Part shown: positions 24,485-43,100 of the stretch, piece by piece | Numbering within the stretch: the stretch's first letter is position 1 | Layout of the letters: each line of letters begins with the position of its first letter | NCBI RefSeq assembly: GCF_030936135.1 | Contig: NC_082598.1 | Coordinates: forward strand, 48,452,347 to 48,516,346 | Reading direction: 5' to 3' | From: Gavia stellata | Lineage: Eukaryota > Chordata > Aves > Gaviiformes > Gaviidae | DNA: 64,000 nucleotides | Notes under the pieces: model-generated | Seen by the model: only the letters and a program-made list of their open reading frames with translations | Database searches by the model: none | Told to the model about the DNA's origin: nothing | Program-made: the position numbers and the translations under genes

Positions 24485-24607
24485 GAAGACAGGCTTTTAA
24501 TATACATGTTACGACTACAAGTTGAAAAGGGTTTTTTTATATATATGTGTACGATGTACCTTTACCCTGTGAATTTGAAGGCAACTGGGCACATCTACGG
24601 CTTAAAA

Positions 24608-24613
24608 AATAAA
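24608..24613 (+). promoter_or_regulatory. FGA: FGA polyadenylation signal
   Basis: AATAAA 124 bp after the alpha-E stop codon; the only canonical hexamer in the short 3' UTR. Confidence 0.8.
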
Positions 24614-24629
24614 CACTGATTAATTAGCA

Positions 24630-26480
24630 ACAAAACAGTTTTTTCATCTTACTTATAACTGACAAACCTTTTCAAGGAAATATTGATTTTAAAATCCTTT
24701 TTATATAAACTTTGTCTATGTCTTTGACTATGTCTTTGTCTATGTCTATGTCTGTGCATTTGGCAGCTCACACCTTGACTGGAGATAAAAATATTTATAA
24801 TTGAATTATTTACTTTATTTAAAAGTGCTAAAGAAGTAAAAAAATTTAGAAGTATGCTCACCACAAACTCCTGCCTCCATGAACATGAACCATGAAAGTC
24901 TTATCGAGTTCGACAGTCATGCTTCTGGGCCATCTCCTCTCATTTCCATTTCAAGGGGAGCAGAACAGTGGTAGGAGTAAGTTCTCTCGCAGAGCCGCAG
25001 GTGGTTTGGGTTCTTACTTTTGCCACACACCTAACACGGAGTATACTTTGATAAGTGATGCATGCATTTTAGGACTGACTTTTAAGGATCTCCTAAGCTT
25101 TGGTTTTACAAATATGGAGATAGACCTTCCATCCCATTGATGAATTCTAGGTAGTTTACCATGTGTACTGTAGCTTCAGAATAAGATGGTTCATAACTCA
25201 TCAAAATACAACTCCCAAAACAGGCTATAATTTTCTAGTGACCACTAAAAGGTTATGACTGTAACCAGCACAAGCAAGATGGGGAGCACCTGGATGGCTA
25301 TGATATAGATTTCCTTGCTTTAGAATGTTTCTTGGCATGTGCCAAGCAAGGATTCTTCTACAGACAAGGGGTTTAAATCAGCAACTTGCTGACAGTGTGT
25401 GGTAAGGATTTTTCAGCAAGAAGTTGGCTGCATGGAAAACCAGTTATATTGGTTATACAATTACACAAGAACACGCTGTATATACCTTTATACCTTATGA
25501 CATAAAATTACTCTGTTTAATATTTCTGTGCTTCTATTGAGAAACAAGCATGAGCAAACTTCCTCGCCTCCAATCTCACTGGCCAGCATGTTTCATACCA
25601 TTTAACAATATCATCAAATACTGTCAAAGCAGCTCACTTTTAGCCTTCTTTCAGTGCTTCTCAAATACAGTCACTGCTAACATTTTCGGAGAGTTTGCTG
25701 AAGAGCAAAGACATCTTTACAGCCATGTGCGGAGAAGTGTCTGTGCTTTTGGAAAAGGCACTTCTGCTTTACGCCTTGTGTTTTTGTTCCCTAGCCTTAA
25801 TGGAAGCCCTGCCTGTGGGCACGCTGAACATTTGTGCTCATGTAGTGAGATGCTACTATGATGTCTCCTCCTTGTCCTTCCGGGCTCCACAGATTAAATC
25901 AGCATAAGTGGTTTCAGATGGGAATCCATCTACCGCTAGTGATCTGGGTCCCCTCCCTTGTGGAGGAAGGCAGTCCCCTCTGAGAGATGGTTGATTCTGC
26001 CTACCAGGGTTGGGAAGTCCTGTCTTTGGGACAACCTCTGCTCCTGGCTACAGAGGGAGCCTAGATCACTAGCTTTGATGAAATACCCAACCTCCACCTA
26101 CCCTATGACTGGAGTCGCTAATTGCTCTGGTCTGACGATAGTGATTGTGTGAAAGACATACCAGCCAGGTCTTCCAATACTGTATTTTATTCTATGATAA
26201 AAAGATGTGGGATGGTGGAAGGGATATTAAGAGGCACAGTATGTGAGCCAGGTCCCAGGAAAGGGCATATTTTACTCAGCATACAGGATCTGAACTAAGT
26301 GACTGGTGAACTACCCATTTGTTAGATACTATCTTTTCACTTTATTCCTTCTCAACTTGTTACACGGGTGGTTACCATACCTTTATGATATGAAAGAAAA
26401 TGACCATCCCTTATTTGGTGGAATGTGTTTGCTTTTCCCTGGATAATACATAAATACTTAGGAATCATATGAAGAAAACT
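24630..26480. other. FGA-FGB convergent spacer
   Basis: About 1.85 kb between the converging 3' ends of FGA (+) and FGB (-). No gene supported. Short open frames (about 100 codons at most) have no recognisable product. It contains the small hexamer repeat listed separately. A weak CR1-like 3' end phrase occurs near 26170-26200 but is not firm. Confidence 0.6.
24711..24756 (+). repeat. Short tandem hexamer array (TGTCTA/TGTCTT)
   Basis: About seven imperfect copies of TGTCTA, TGTCTT or TGACTA in a row, 100 bp beyond the FGA polyadenylation signal. A simple-sequence microsatellite, likely length-variable. Confidence 0.75.
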
Positions 26481-26493
26481 TTAGTTTCAAGGC

Positions 26494-26499
26494 TTTATT
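26494..26499 (-). promoter_or_regulatory. FGB: FGB polyadenylation signal
   Basis: TTTATT on the plus strand, i.e. AATAAA on the minus strand, about 360 bp past the FGB stop codon. This predicts a 3' UTR of about 380 bp. Further TTTATT copies lie to the left but this is the nearest. Confidence 0.7.
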
Positions 26500-26855
26500 T
26501 AATTTTTAGAAAAAATTTTAAAATAATCCTCTCCCTCTTCAAATGTGGTATAGAAGTCCTTTGCAAACAAGTGAAACAAGTTGGGGTTTTTGCTTTTTTT
26601 TTATCAGCATTATTCTATAGTAGTTACTTCTGTCTTGTGAACAAATTAAAAATGGAACAAAATACACCTGTGAGTTATTTTCATCGGTCATATTTTGATT
26701 TACAGCTGACATAGCTTTTCACTTCACGTCACAATATGCTTGTACATACGTATTTGGTTCTCATATGTAAAGACAAGCCTGACTACCATGCCTAAAAAGA
26801 TAACCATCTACAAATATTAAAAGAAAATCCCTGATGCTGTACGTTTTTATAACGG

Positions 26856-34002
<7,147 letters not shown>

Positions 34003-34077
34003 GGTGCGGGCTTGCTTGAGCAGCTCAGTGACCTTCTCCCACCAGCAGCTCTGACAGGGAGAGGTCCTCTCTGTTCC

Positions 34078-34168
34078 TATATATTCAGGCAGCAACCCTC
34101 ATTTCCCAGCTTGGCAGTGATAGGACCAACACTTCTGAGCAATCACGGTATCTCTGTTAATATTCAAC
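34078..34168 (-). promoter_or_regulatory. FGB: FGB promoter: TATA box, IL-6-type motif, HNF1-like site
   Basis: On the minus strand: a TATA box (ATATATA, 34078-34085) about 76 bp before the start codon, predicting transcription from about 34050; CTGGGAA at 34103-34109, the class II IL-6 response core; and an HNF1-like sequence at 34156-34168 (plus strand GTTAATATTCAAC, 11 of 13 matches to GTTAATNATTAAC). An ATTGC half C/EBP site lies between. HNF1, C/EBP and IL-6 elements are established in mammalian FGB. Use here is inferred from motif and position. Confidence 0.6.
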
Positions 34169-34169
34169 C

Positions 34170-37100
34170 TTTCTCTTCACTGAACACCTGAATACATTTG
34201 TTGTTGAGCAATTTCTCTGGACAACTCTTATCTACATGTCCCAGAGACCTCTGTTGATGCTGGCATCAAATAAATGTTTAAATCCTTAAACGTACCTCCT
34301 GCTCAGATTACACAACGTTACCATTTTCTCAAAAATCACAAGCCTTTTAAAACAGCTGAAAAGGTGAACATCCAAAGAAAAGAAACATGGTCAGATGTCA
34401 CAGTCTGTGACATCTCCTTTTTTTCCTCTCTGCTGAAAATTTGAATGTTTCAGAAATATCATATTAAATTTGAATTAAACTCACGTCATACAGATGGTTA
34501 CATTGTTCTAAATAGTTCTGATGGTGCCTGGATAGGTATGCAAGCCTCTGAGTCTCTTTAAGTACAAGATAAAAAAAGAGTATATTATGTTCATTAAATT
34601 AATAATTTTGTGTGAAAACATTGTTTAGCTCTAATTAAAGATCAGGTTAATATTGTGAGCGCAAAACAATGTTATTCCATTACTTTAGAAATAGGACATT
34701 GCAAATGAATTAAAATAATTACATTTTACATATTAATTTGCTGTTTTCCTTTTTTAATAAAAAATGATATGTCATAAACATTATTTAAATATTTTTAATA
34801 ATTTTTTAAAAGAACACAGCATGAAGTTATTTGTAATCATAGTGGAATACTCAAACATGTTTTCTGATGCTGTATAAGAATATGGCGTATCACTACTCTC
34901 ATATTAGCAGAGTTTCAACATTTAGGTGTCTGAATATCCTGTGATTTTCTTGTGCATTATAAATGCTCATAATATACTGAATTAAATAAAATGTGCTGAG
35001 TGAGGGCCAGCACACTTTTCTAAAGTCATTCATATCAACGTCTGAAGACATGAAGACATACAAACCATGGGCTGAGGTCCCATTTCAAAGACCAACTTGA
35101 TGGAGCGGGACATTTTGTGATAAACAGAGATGAGAACAGCTAAAATTGCTTGATTTAGGCCTTTTTCCTGTATTCGTGCTGTTGTCAGAGTTCTTGTAAA
35201 CTAAATGGAGATTCCCAAAATATGAAAACTGTTTAACCTGGCTGGTTTAATTATTAAACAGCTTGGACTAAAATCAGCCATGGCTCAAGGAGCTGTTACT
35301 CCACTGAATTTGAACCCTTGCATGAGGATATCACCTCTACTATTAGATTTGGAAGAACACAAATTTCTCCCTACAGGCATTAAAGAAATCTGCCTGAGGC
35401 CAAAACTGACACCGTTAACATGTTATGTCCACTTAAATATGCTAGCCAAGATACTATCACTGATTCCGGACATCTAACCTTAAATACAGTTTTACCCCCA
35501 TGTACCTCTGAGGGAAGTTCAGACACCCTCATCTTATGTATAAGGAAGGGACATAGTGATGCTGAAGCCTTGCCCAGGGCTTGGGGGTACCTCATGGTAC
35601 AGTGGAAACACAACAAGGTCTCACCAGTCCTGAGCTAGAAACTTACTCTTAAATTACCCTGGCTCAGTCCAAACAAATCTTATGGTACGGTATTTGTCCT
35701 AAATCCATTCTGAAACCATCACCATGTTCTGCAGTAACTTACGGTGTCCCTCTTCACGCGTTAAGTGCTCTTCACCCCCTTATGAAGAAACATGGCTGTG
35801 TCCGTGCAGAGGGTGTCGGGGACCGGATGACGGGGGTTGGCACAGGACCCCCCAAGCCTGCTGCAGAGTCCCAGCACGGGAAACCTCCAGGCTTCATCTC
35901 CCTTCAGATGGGATTTCCCCTTTGAAACTCAGCCTTTGACCCTCCCAGCTCCAGTACTTCCCCAAGAGAGTTGGGTGGTTGTGTCTCCCTGGGGATTTAC
36001 CATGAACGATACATGCATGTCATACCACAGCGGGTTTGCAGCTTTGTGTCAAATGAGCAGATGCCCCAGGATGGGGATCGTGCGACCGCTCATCTGGTAA
36101 GCGGAGGCCTTGTCTACGCTGCAAAGGTTTTGCCTGGAGAGTCTTATCAGCAAGAAACCAGTCCAAATCTGGAACCTCATACAGAGCACTCTATACTGGC
36201 AAACATACGCATATATAGAAAAACATTTTGCAGCAGAACTTAATCTACATTAGTTAGCATGCTGGTTATGAGATGTGATTTTTCTCTCATGCTTGCTTGC
36301 AACAATTACAGTTAGGCTGACGCTTTCTAAGGATTCAATGAAGCCTTGTGAATAACCAAAACCATGGCTTAAATTTCTTCTAAAAATTATATCAAAGAGG
36401 CTTTCTCTTCAAAACAGGACAACTAATCTTTTTTCCTTCATATTCCCTCCTCCAACTCACATGGTTAATGAGAAGCTGTTCCCGGACTTAACGTGGTAAT
36501 GTTACCACAACACACCTGCTATTAGGAACTGTAATAATACAACATGGACCTGATGGTGTTCCAGGACATCCCTTTGTACAGTACTTTTGTACTGAAAAGG
36601 CACTTACTGGCAGAGATGTATGCATGTGTTTTTAGGAATGACTATTTGCTTACTGCCCCCGTGTTTGTCCTGCCGACGTGTCTGCCAGTGGTGCAACCCT
36701 CTTTACACAAAACCCCATTGGGCAAGTCACGGTCGCTGGATCACGGCACTTCAGAGCGGAATGTGCCCCCCAAGGCGGTCTTGGGATGGGGGAACAGAAC
36801 CTTCTTGGGCCATGATGAGCTACAGTGTTTACGAAATTAAATATAAAAATAGCACTTGATTTAGAAATGTCCTTTTAAACAACTAGTGTTGTAATAGTGT
36901 CATACTATGAAAAGAAAACTGTAAACTTAAATGGTCATCTCTGGTGGGACGAACATCCTCATTTTTTGCTTTTACCAGCAACAAATATTACTTCAAAGGT
37001 TTCTTGTAAATGAGAATTAATGCTATCATTAATGAGTGGAGCTGTCACTTTGACGTTAAAACAGCACCAAAAGCACATGCAAACTACTAGTCATCTTCTT

Positions 37101-38275
37101 CTAAATAGTGATTTATAAAAAATTACATAGCTTGTTATTTCCAGAATTGCAGATGTAGGTGACATGCAAGGAGACATCAAGTAGCTGCATATAACAAAAA
37201 TATTAATAAAGTGCATATTCTAATTAATATTGCTGACATGATTTATTGAAGTTGTGGGACTAAATTTCACCTTACACTAAATCTTCTAGAAAAAATGAAA
37301 TCATTACAGAGATTAATTTGTCCTCTGGTTTTCTAAAGCATTACAAGGACACCAGGAAATAAGCAGAGATAATAAATTTCTGAGGGGAATGTTTACTTGT
37401 AAAAAAATGAGAACAACTACAGGGCCAGGGTGAACACTAATAATAATAGTAAAAAACAGCACATATGATTGAAGTTTTCTTACAAAATATAAACGGAGGT
37501 TTTTTTCTTGGACTGCTACAAGCATCTGTATTTCAAATTTGCTTTCCTTTAAAAAGGCAGTAAAAAGAAGTGTGATTTCTTTCAACAGACAATAGAAAGG
37601 AAACAACTGTACCACGATACTTTATATGTTGCCAGAGATTAGCCCTTAAACCATTTCAACACATCAAATCCACCAATCAGTCAACCAACCAGTCACCAGG
37701 CACACATTACTCTGTGTGTAAACTTAAAAAAACCCCTGTTTGAAATCCCTTGCTCCCAATATCTCCTTTTAAACCTTGTGTATCTTCAATCTAACCTTAC
37801 CAGCCCAGGAGGACGCAACAGACTTGCCACATTTTGACACACTGCCCCATGGAGTTTGCACTCTAGGTTGCGATTTAAGCAAGGACAGATGATGCTCCCC
37901 CTCCTCGAGGTGCTGTGCTGACCTTTACTGGAGGCTCTGAAATCCAATGGGGATCCCCAGCATCACCGGTGGGACTACCGAAATAGGTCCTCGTGTTAAA
38001 CACGAAACCTGGCTGGCTTGGCTTGAAACCGAGCTGGCAATGCTCCTCTGCCGTGGGTGGCACAACGTAATGGACATCTCACCCCCACCTCAACCCCAGA
38101 CCAGGAACTGGGGTTTGAAGCCACTTGGAGCACATTTCTGGCTATCACCGAATCTCAAATAACTAAATATAAACCACCAGTGCAGCCACCAGAAATGATC
38201 CATCAGCTCTGGAAAAGAGAAGAGACGGTCATTATGTCAAGCAGGCAATTTGTGTGCCAGAAATAATCCCAGGCT
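34170..38275. other. FGB-PLRG1 intergenic region
   Basis: About 4.1 kb between the divergent FGB and PLRG1 genes, AT-rich on the left (34560-34830) and closer to even composition from 35500 on. Open frames of up to about 100 codons at 35280-36840 show no known family and no shared splicing pattern. No promoter or RNA gene was recognised. Confidence 0.6.
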
Positions 38276-38279
38276 AATC

Positions 38280-38320
38280 ACTGAATCACTAAGGTTGGAA
38301 AAGACCTGCAAGATCATCAA
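38280..38320 (-). repeat. CR1 LINE 3' end, minus orientation
   Basis: 'gaatcactaaggttggaaaa' then 'gacctgcaagatcatcaa' is the reverse complement of the standard CR1 terminus (ttgatgatcttgcaggtcttttccaacctta...). Only about 40 bp is recognisable, about 95 bp from a second CR1 copy on the opposite strand. Confidence 0.75.
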
Positions 38321-38415
38321 TGCCATCCTGTGGCTAATAAAGACGACAGGGTTGAATCAACAGATGTTGCACTGGATTATTTTTAGCCCAAATCAGTTTG
38401 CGCACAGACAGACGT

Positions 38416-38875
38416 AGAAAGGGTTCTGGGGTTGTTTAGCCTGGAGAAGAGGAGGCTGAGGGGACACCTCATAGCTCTCTACAACTACCTGAAAGGGGGT
38501 TGCAGAGAGGTGGGTGTTGGCCTCTTCTCCCAAGTGACGAGTGACAGGACAAGAGGAAACGGCCTCAAGTTGTGCCAGGGGAGATTCAGACTGGATATTA
38601 GGAAAAATTTCTTTACTGAAAGAGTGGTAACACAGTGGAATAGACTGCCCAGGGAGGTGGTGGAGTCACCCTCCCTGGAGGCGTTCAAGGAGCGTGTGGA
38701 TGTGGCATTGTGGGACGTGGCTTGATGGGCATGGTGCTGTGTGGTGTGGGTGTTTTGGGTTTTTTTTGTTTGTGGTGGTGTGGGTTTTTTGTTTTGTTTT
38801 GTTTTGTTTTTTTGTAATGGTTGGACTTGAAGATCTTACAGGTCTTTTCCAACCTTAGTGATTCTGTGATTCTGT
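38416..38875 (+). repeat. CR1 LINE, 5'-truncated copy with open ORF2 C-terminus
   Basis: A 460 bp CR1 3' fragment. The frame at 38432-38722 is open for 97 codons and reads as the C-terminus of CR1 ORF2 ([65 protein letters not shown]). It is followed by a G/T-rich 3' UTR, GATCTTACAGGTCTTTTCC and the terminal ATTCTGTG repeats. 5' truncation is usual for CR1. The intact frame and near-consensus residues suggest a fairly young insertion. It cannot move by itself: most of ORF2 is absent. Confidence 0.92.
38735..38817 (+). repeat. G/T-only tract with GTTTT array inside CR1
   Basis: Within the CR1 3' UTR, about 80 bases are almost entirely G and T, including a (GTTTT)n run at about 38790-38811. 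Strand-asymmetric simple sequence that has expanded after or during insertion. Confidence 0.7.
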
Positions 38876-38879
38876 AAAG

Positions 38880-39589
38880 AAGAGTAATGTGGTGGCGGGG
38901 CTGCAAAAGATGTGCTTGCCAAATACCATCTTTAACTCTGGAGGACAAGACTTCCTGAATTTAAGAGCAGATGAGTGTGTGTGAAGAAACTAGGTGCGTA
39001 TTTGCAATTTGCACATATGCGTTTGGTTATTCTGCTTATGAAGGCAAGTGAAAAATCTGCTGGAGCATCAGGATACATTTCGGAAAGAACCACAGCCTCT
39101 GCCCTTTCGCAACGCGCGCCTTGCCGTGAGACGGAGGGCTTGCCAGCTCGCTCACGCACAACTTCAGTCTTCGTGGAAAGGAGGTCCTGTGGACCTAAGC
39201 TAAAGATACTTTTTCCAGAAGGCAGTTAGCAGGTGTCACGGTTAGCATCCCGTATCACACTGTTTTCTCTTGTTTAGAGGTTGCATTTCAGTCCTGGGAC
39301 TATTTTTCCACATCTGCCTCATTTTGTGTGGTTCCCTGGACAGGCTTTATCCTTGAGAACCCACGAAGAAAACAACACTTAAAAGCTGCAGCTGCACAAC
39401 CCAAAAGAACGGCAAAGGCCAAGGATTTCTACACAACCAGGCGGACCGGAACGTATTCAGTCCCTCAGCGTGGGAACCATCGCGTAGACGTCACCTACTC
39501 CCTCATCACTCCGGGGCAGGTTTAGTGAAACAGCAGGTGCCTTTCAGAAAGCTGAATATTGCGCTCTTCTGGTCGGTACCCGCCACTGC
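38880..39589. other. PLRG1 upstream flank
   Basis: About 700 bp between the CR1 copy and the CpG island. CpG frequency begins to rise from about 39080. No gene or repeat recognised. Confidence 0.5.
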
Positions 39590-40110
39590 AGCCCTCCCGC
39601 CGCGGGGGACGGCGCTTGGGGGGGCCGCCCGTAAGTGTCCCGCGTGGACGGCACCGCCCCCGAGTCGGACCTCACGGCCCGCCAGAGCCCGCGGGCCTCG
39701 AACCCGCAACCCGCCGCCCGCCGCGAGGGTGCTGGTAAGGCCCGCCACGCCACGCTAGGCCCCGCCCCTCTCCCTGTACCGAACCCGCCCCTCAAGCTCC
39801 CGCGCCCGTGCCTGCGCGCTCGCGACGCGTCGCTTCCGGTGCGGCGCGGGGCAGGCGCCGGAAGCGCCTCCATAGCGGCCCGCCGAGAGCCGTCGCGGGG
39901 GAAGTTCGCCGGCGCCATGGTGGAGGTGAGAGGCGAAGGGGTGGTCGGTCCGCCGCTGGGCCCCTCGCGTCCTGCCTGCCTCGCCGTTGAGGCGCCCCGG
40001 GCGGGACTGGAGAGCGCTCCCGGGGCAGCGGGGCGGATTGGGCCCGTGAGGGGACCGGGGCCGGCCGGGGCGGGGAAGCCGTGCGCGGACCACCGAGCGC
40101 CGCACCGCAC
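39590..40110 (+). promoter_or_regulatory. PLRG1: CpG island promoter of PLRG1
   Basis: Sharp GC- and CpG-rich block (many CGCG, GCCCGC and CCGCC strings) surrounding the PLRG1 start codon, in an otherwise AT-rich window. Typical of a housekeeping promoter without TATA. The start codon context GCCGGCGCCATGG is a strong Kozak match. Long open frames on both strands here (up to 188 codons) are a by-product of GC richness. Confidence 0.85.
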
Positions 40111-43100
40111 CCCCCACCCTCACTTCCCCCTTGGTACGAAGGCGCTGCTGTGGGGATAGACCTTGGCGGTCCCTCCGCCTTCCCAGCCCCTGCCCGTTCC
40201 GCCCAGCGAGGTGCGCGCAGGAAGCGGGAGGGGTGTTTCTCGCCGGTCTGAGGGCTGTGGTCTCTGCCTCGCCGGGGCCGTGGTGCGGCTCCATGGGCCC
40301 TCTGGGTGTGGGGCAGGAGTAAGCAGTAGGCAGCAGTTTTGCTTTGCCAGACTTATGCCGGAAGCGGAATTGGTGCTGGAGCCTGGGGAGGTGATGCTGT
40401 GAGGTCCAGCCTCTGGTGGCTTCTTGGGTTTGTCAGCTAGTTAAGAAAACAGTAGCTTTTTTGGGAGGGTTGGGAAGTAAAGCTGGGGAGAAGGACACTG
40501 GTTTGATAGGCTGTGGCGTAGTTACTGTGGGGTGAGTATTGTGCAATTCCAAAAGGAAGTGGTGGTGTCAGGAGCATGGAGGAAAAGGCAAAGACTGCTA
40601 CCGCACGTAACACTACTAGCTGTTTTCTACAGGACAGCATCTGTCAAAAATTATTTGTGGATGCTTCTTCCCTGTTGGGGAGGCATTGTGTTGTCTACTA
40701 CTCATGTGGTGATTTCAACAGCTGCTGTTGTTGAATAGTAATTAGCTACTGTAATTCTTATTTCTTTCTCCAGTTGTATGAAATTCCTAACCCAATTCCG
40801 AATGCTGGTTTGTTTTTTTCATTTCATACTTGGAGCTTGCAGGAGCTCACTGAACCAGAGCAAAAAACTTTGTGTGGGTGCTGCTGAGTTAAGAGTGTAA
40901 CAACCATTGCAAAATGTGTCAGTGAGTGGACAGCTTCCAGGGCAGGAAAACAGAACCTACAAAGAGCTTAGCAGGGGAAGCATCTGTGTAATGAATCTCG
41001 GAGACTGGGCAGCTGAGTGACACCCAGTGCCAAAGTTATTAATGTAGCTTCCAGTTTGTTGTCATTGTATGTCATACAGAACAAATACAGTCATGCAGAG
41101 GGTTTGGTTGTGTACCTAAGCAAGCAGACTGAGATTTCTAATGATTTTTTGCCCATTGGGAGGAAAAGATTAATAAAAAATTGATTTGTGCTGTTGATAA
41201 ATATTCTATATAAGTTAATAGCTTTTTAATGCTGCTTGTTAGTTTCTGAATGAGATTTTGAATATGTTTTGATTTTAATAGCAAGCAAAAATTGTAAAAG
41301 GAAGACAAGTTTGGTCAGGTCTGATCCCAAGTTTTATCTCAGTAAACTGTGCTGTGCTTACGTAAAGTGATACAGTGCACAGACACTGATGATTGCTCTT
41401 GTTCTTTTTACAATGGTAGTGAAATAAAATTTACAGGAATGTTTTCAGAATCGGTTACTTTATTGCTTACCTATGAAAACAGAGCTGGAAAGCGTGAGGG
41501 GGAAAAAGCTTGCATGCTCATGGATTTGTCATGTAGGTGCCAGTGCAGAAAGTTTGATCGAAGTTTTTGGCTTGCTTTTTAAAGTCTTAACAGTTTCCAA
41601 GAAAGGGAGTGTTATTTTGAGTAAACACTGAATTGAAACAGTTAACAGATAAACTCAATTTTTTAGTCTCCAAGAAGAGCCATGTTTTCTGTGAACTAAA
41701 TACTGCTATATCATCCAACAGTACTGACATCTGACATTGCTACTCAGTTCAATTTATGTTTCCATTTTCAATTTTTCATTTAGTAATGTCCAAATATATT
41801 TAAATATTCTTTTCTTTATTTTAGGAAGTCCAAAAGCATTCTGTGCACACACTTGTGTTCAGATCTTTGAAGAGAACCCATGATATGTTTGTAGCTGATA
41901 ATGCCAAACCTATCCCATTAGATGAAGAAAGGTAAGTACTGCAATCAGTGAATTACTGGTATGTTTCAAAGTTTTAAATTATTTTAGTGATAGCACCACC
42001 CAAGTCAGAACTTCAGATGTTTCTGTAGAATTAACAGTGTAGTCTTGAGGGAAGAAAAAATACTAGAATTGTAAAGTAAGTTGCATAAAACCTTCTCTAA
42101 AATAGTTCAAAATTTAATAGTAATTAAGAAATTGAGGTTTAATCAGTATTATGCTTTACTCTTCCAACAGTCACAAAGTAAAGATGGCAGTCAAGCTGCG
42201 TACAGAGTACGGCTCAGTGTTACACATGCCTACTCTTAAAGAAAACTTGAGAGAGAAAGGAGGTCCAAACACCGGGGATCCTTACGGACACAAACAGTAT
42301 TCTGGAAATCAAGGTTAGTTTGCTCTTAGTGGTATATTTGTCCTTTCTTTTGTGACAGTCTCACTGATGTAAAATCTGAAGAATGCAGTCCAGTGTTAAT
42401 TATCGGAGATAAAGACGGAAATGAAAATACCATTTTTTTCATTGTTTGGTGTTGTTCTTGCTAGGGTCCACAGGAGGTAAGTGATTCAGAACAAGGAAGA
42501 AGTTTGTTTTGATAAAGGAATAATAGGATGCTGTGAATTTTTTACAGTAACTCATTAGTAAAATGAGAGATTTTTATGGTAACATTAGCATGTGCTGTAC
42601 TTAAGTGTTAGAAAAGTCAGTAATGTATTTCTCCTTTTTAGAAGTTCACCACGGTCAAGGACATGTTCTTCTGTTGTTTTGTTTTTTCTTGTATTTTGTT
42701 TCATAGAATTTCTTCAGACTTCCTTTAGCTGTGCAACTCCTAAACCATAAAACTCTTTCTTTTAAATCCAGGGGGTTTTTCAGCCTATTTTTGATTATAT
42801 ATAAAACGTGTATGTATTGGGTAGATCCCATAAGGAAGCTTCTCTTCTAAAGAATGCCAAATGCCACCTTATATTAGTTGAGATTTTTTTTTAAGGTACT
42901 TCATTTGGAAGTATTCCGCGAGTAAAAGATGTTGAGAGATAATGAAACATTTTTTAAGAAGAAAAGAACCTTTTTCTTGTCCGATACCACACATAATCAA
43001 TTGTCTTGAGTAGCTTAGGTTTCAGACACCCATGCTATTTGTGTACTTGAATCCTTTTCCATGATAGCTACTTCAAAAGGCATCTTTGGCAGTATGAAGA

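Noticed and set aside
26165-26200. Possible CR1 3' end ('ccaggtcttccaatactg', 'ttctatgat')
   Set aside because: Too short and diverged, with no upstream CR1 sequence.
39544-40294. Long minus-strand frames (179 and 188 codons) and a plus-strand 174-codon frame across the CpG island
   Set aside because: Open in several frames at once because of very high GC; arginine-, alanine- and proline-rich with no family resemblance; they overlap the PLRG1 promoter and first exon.
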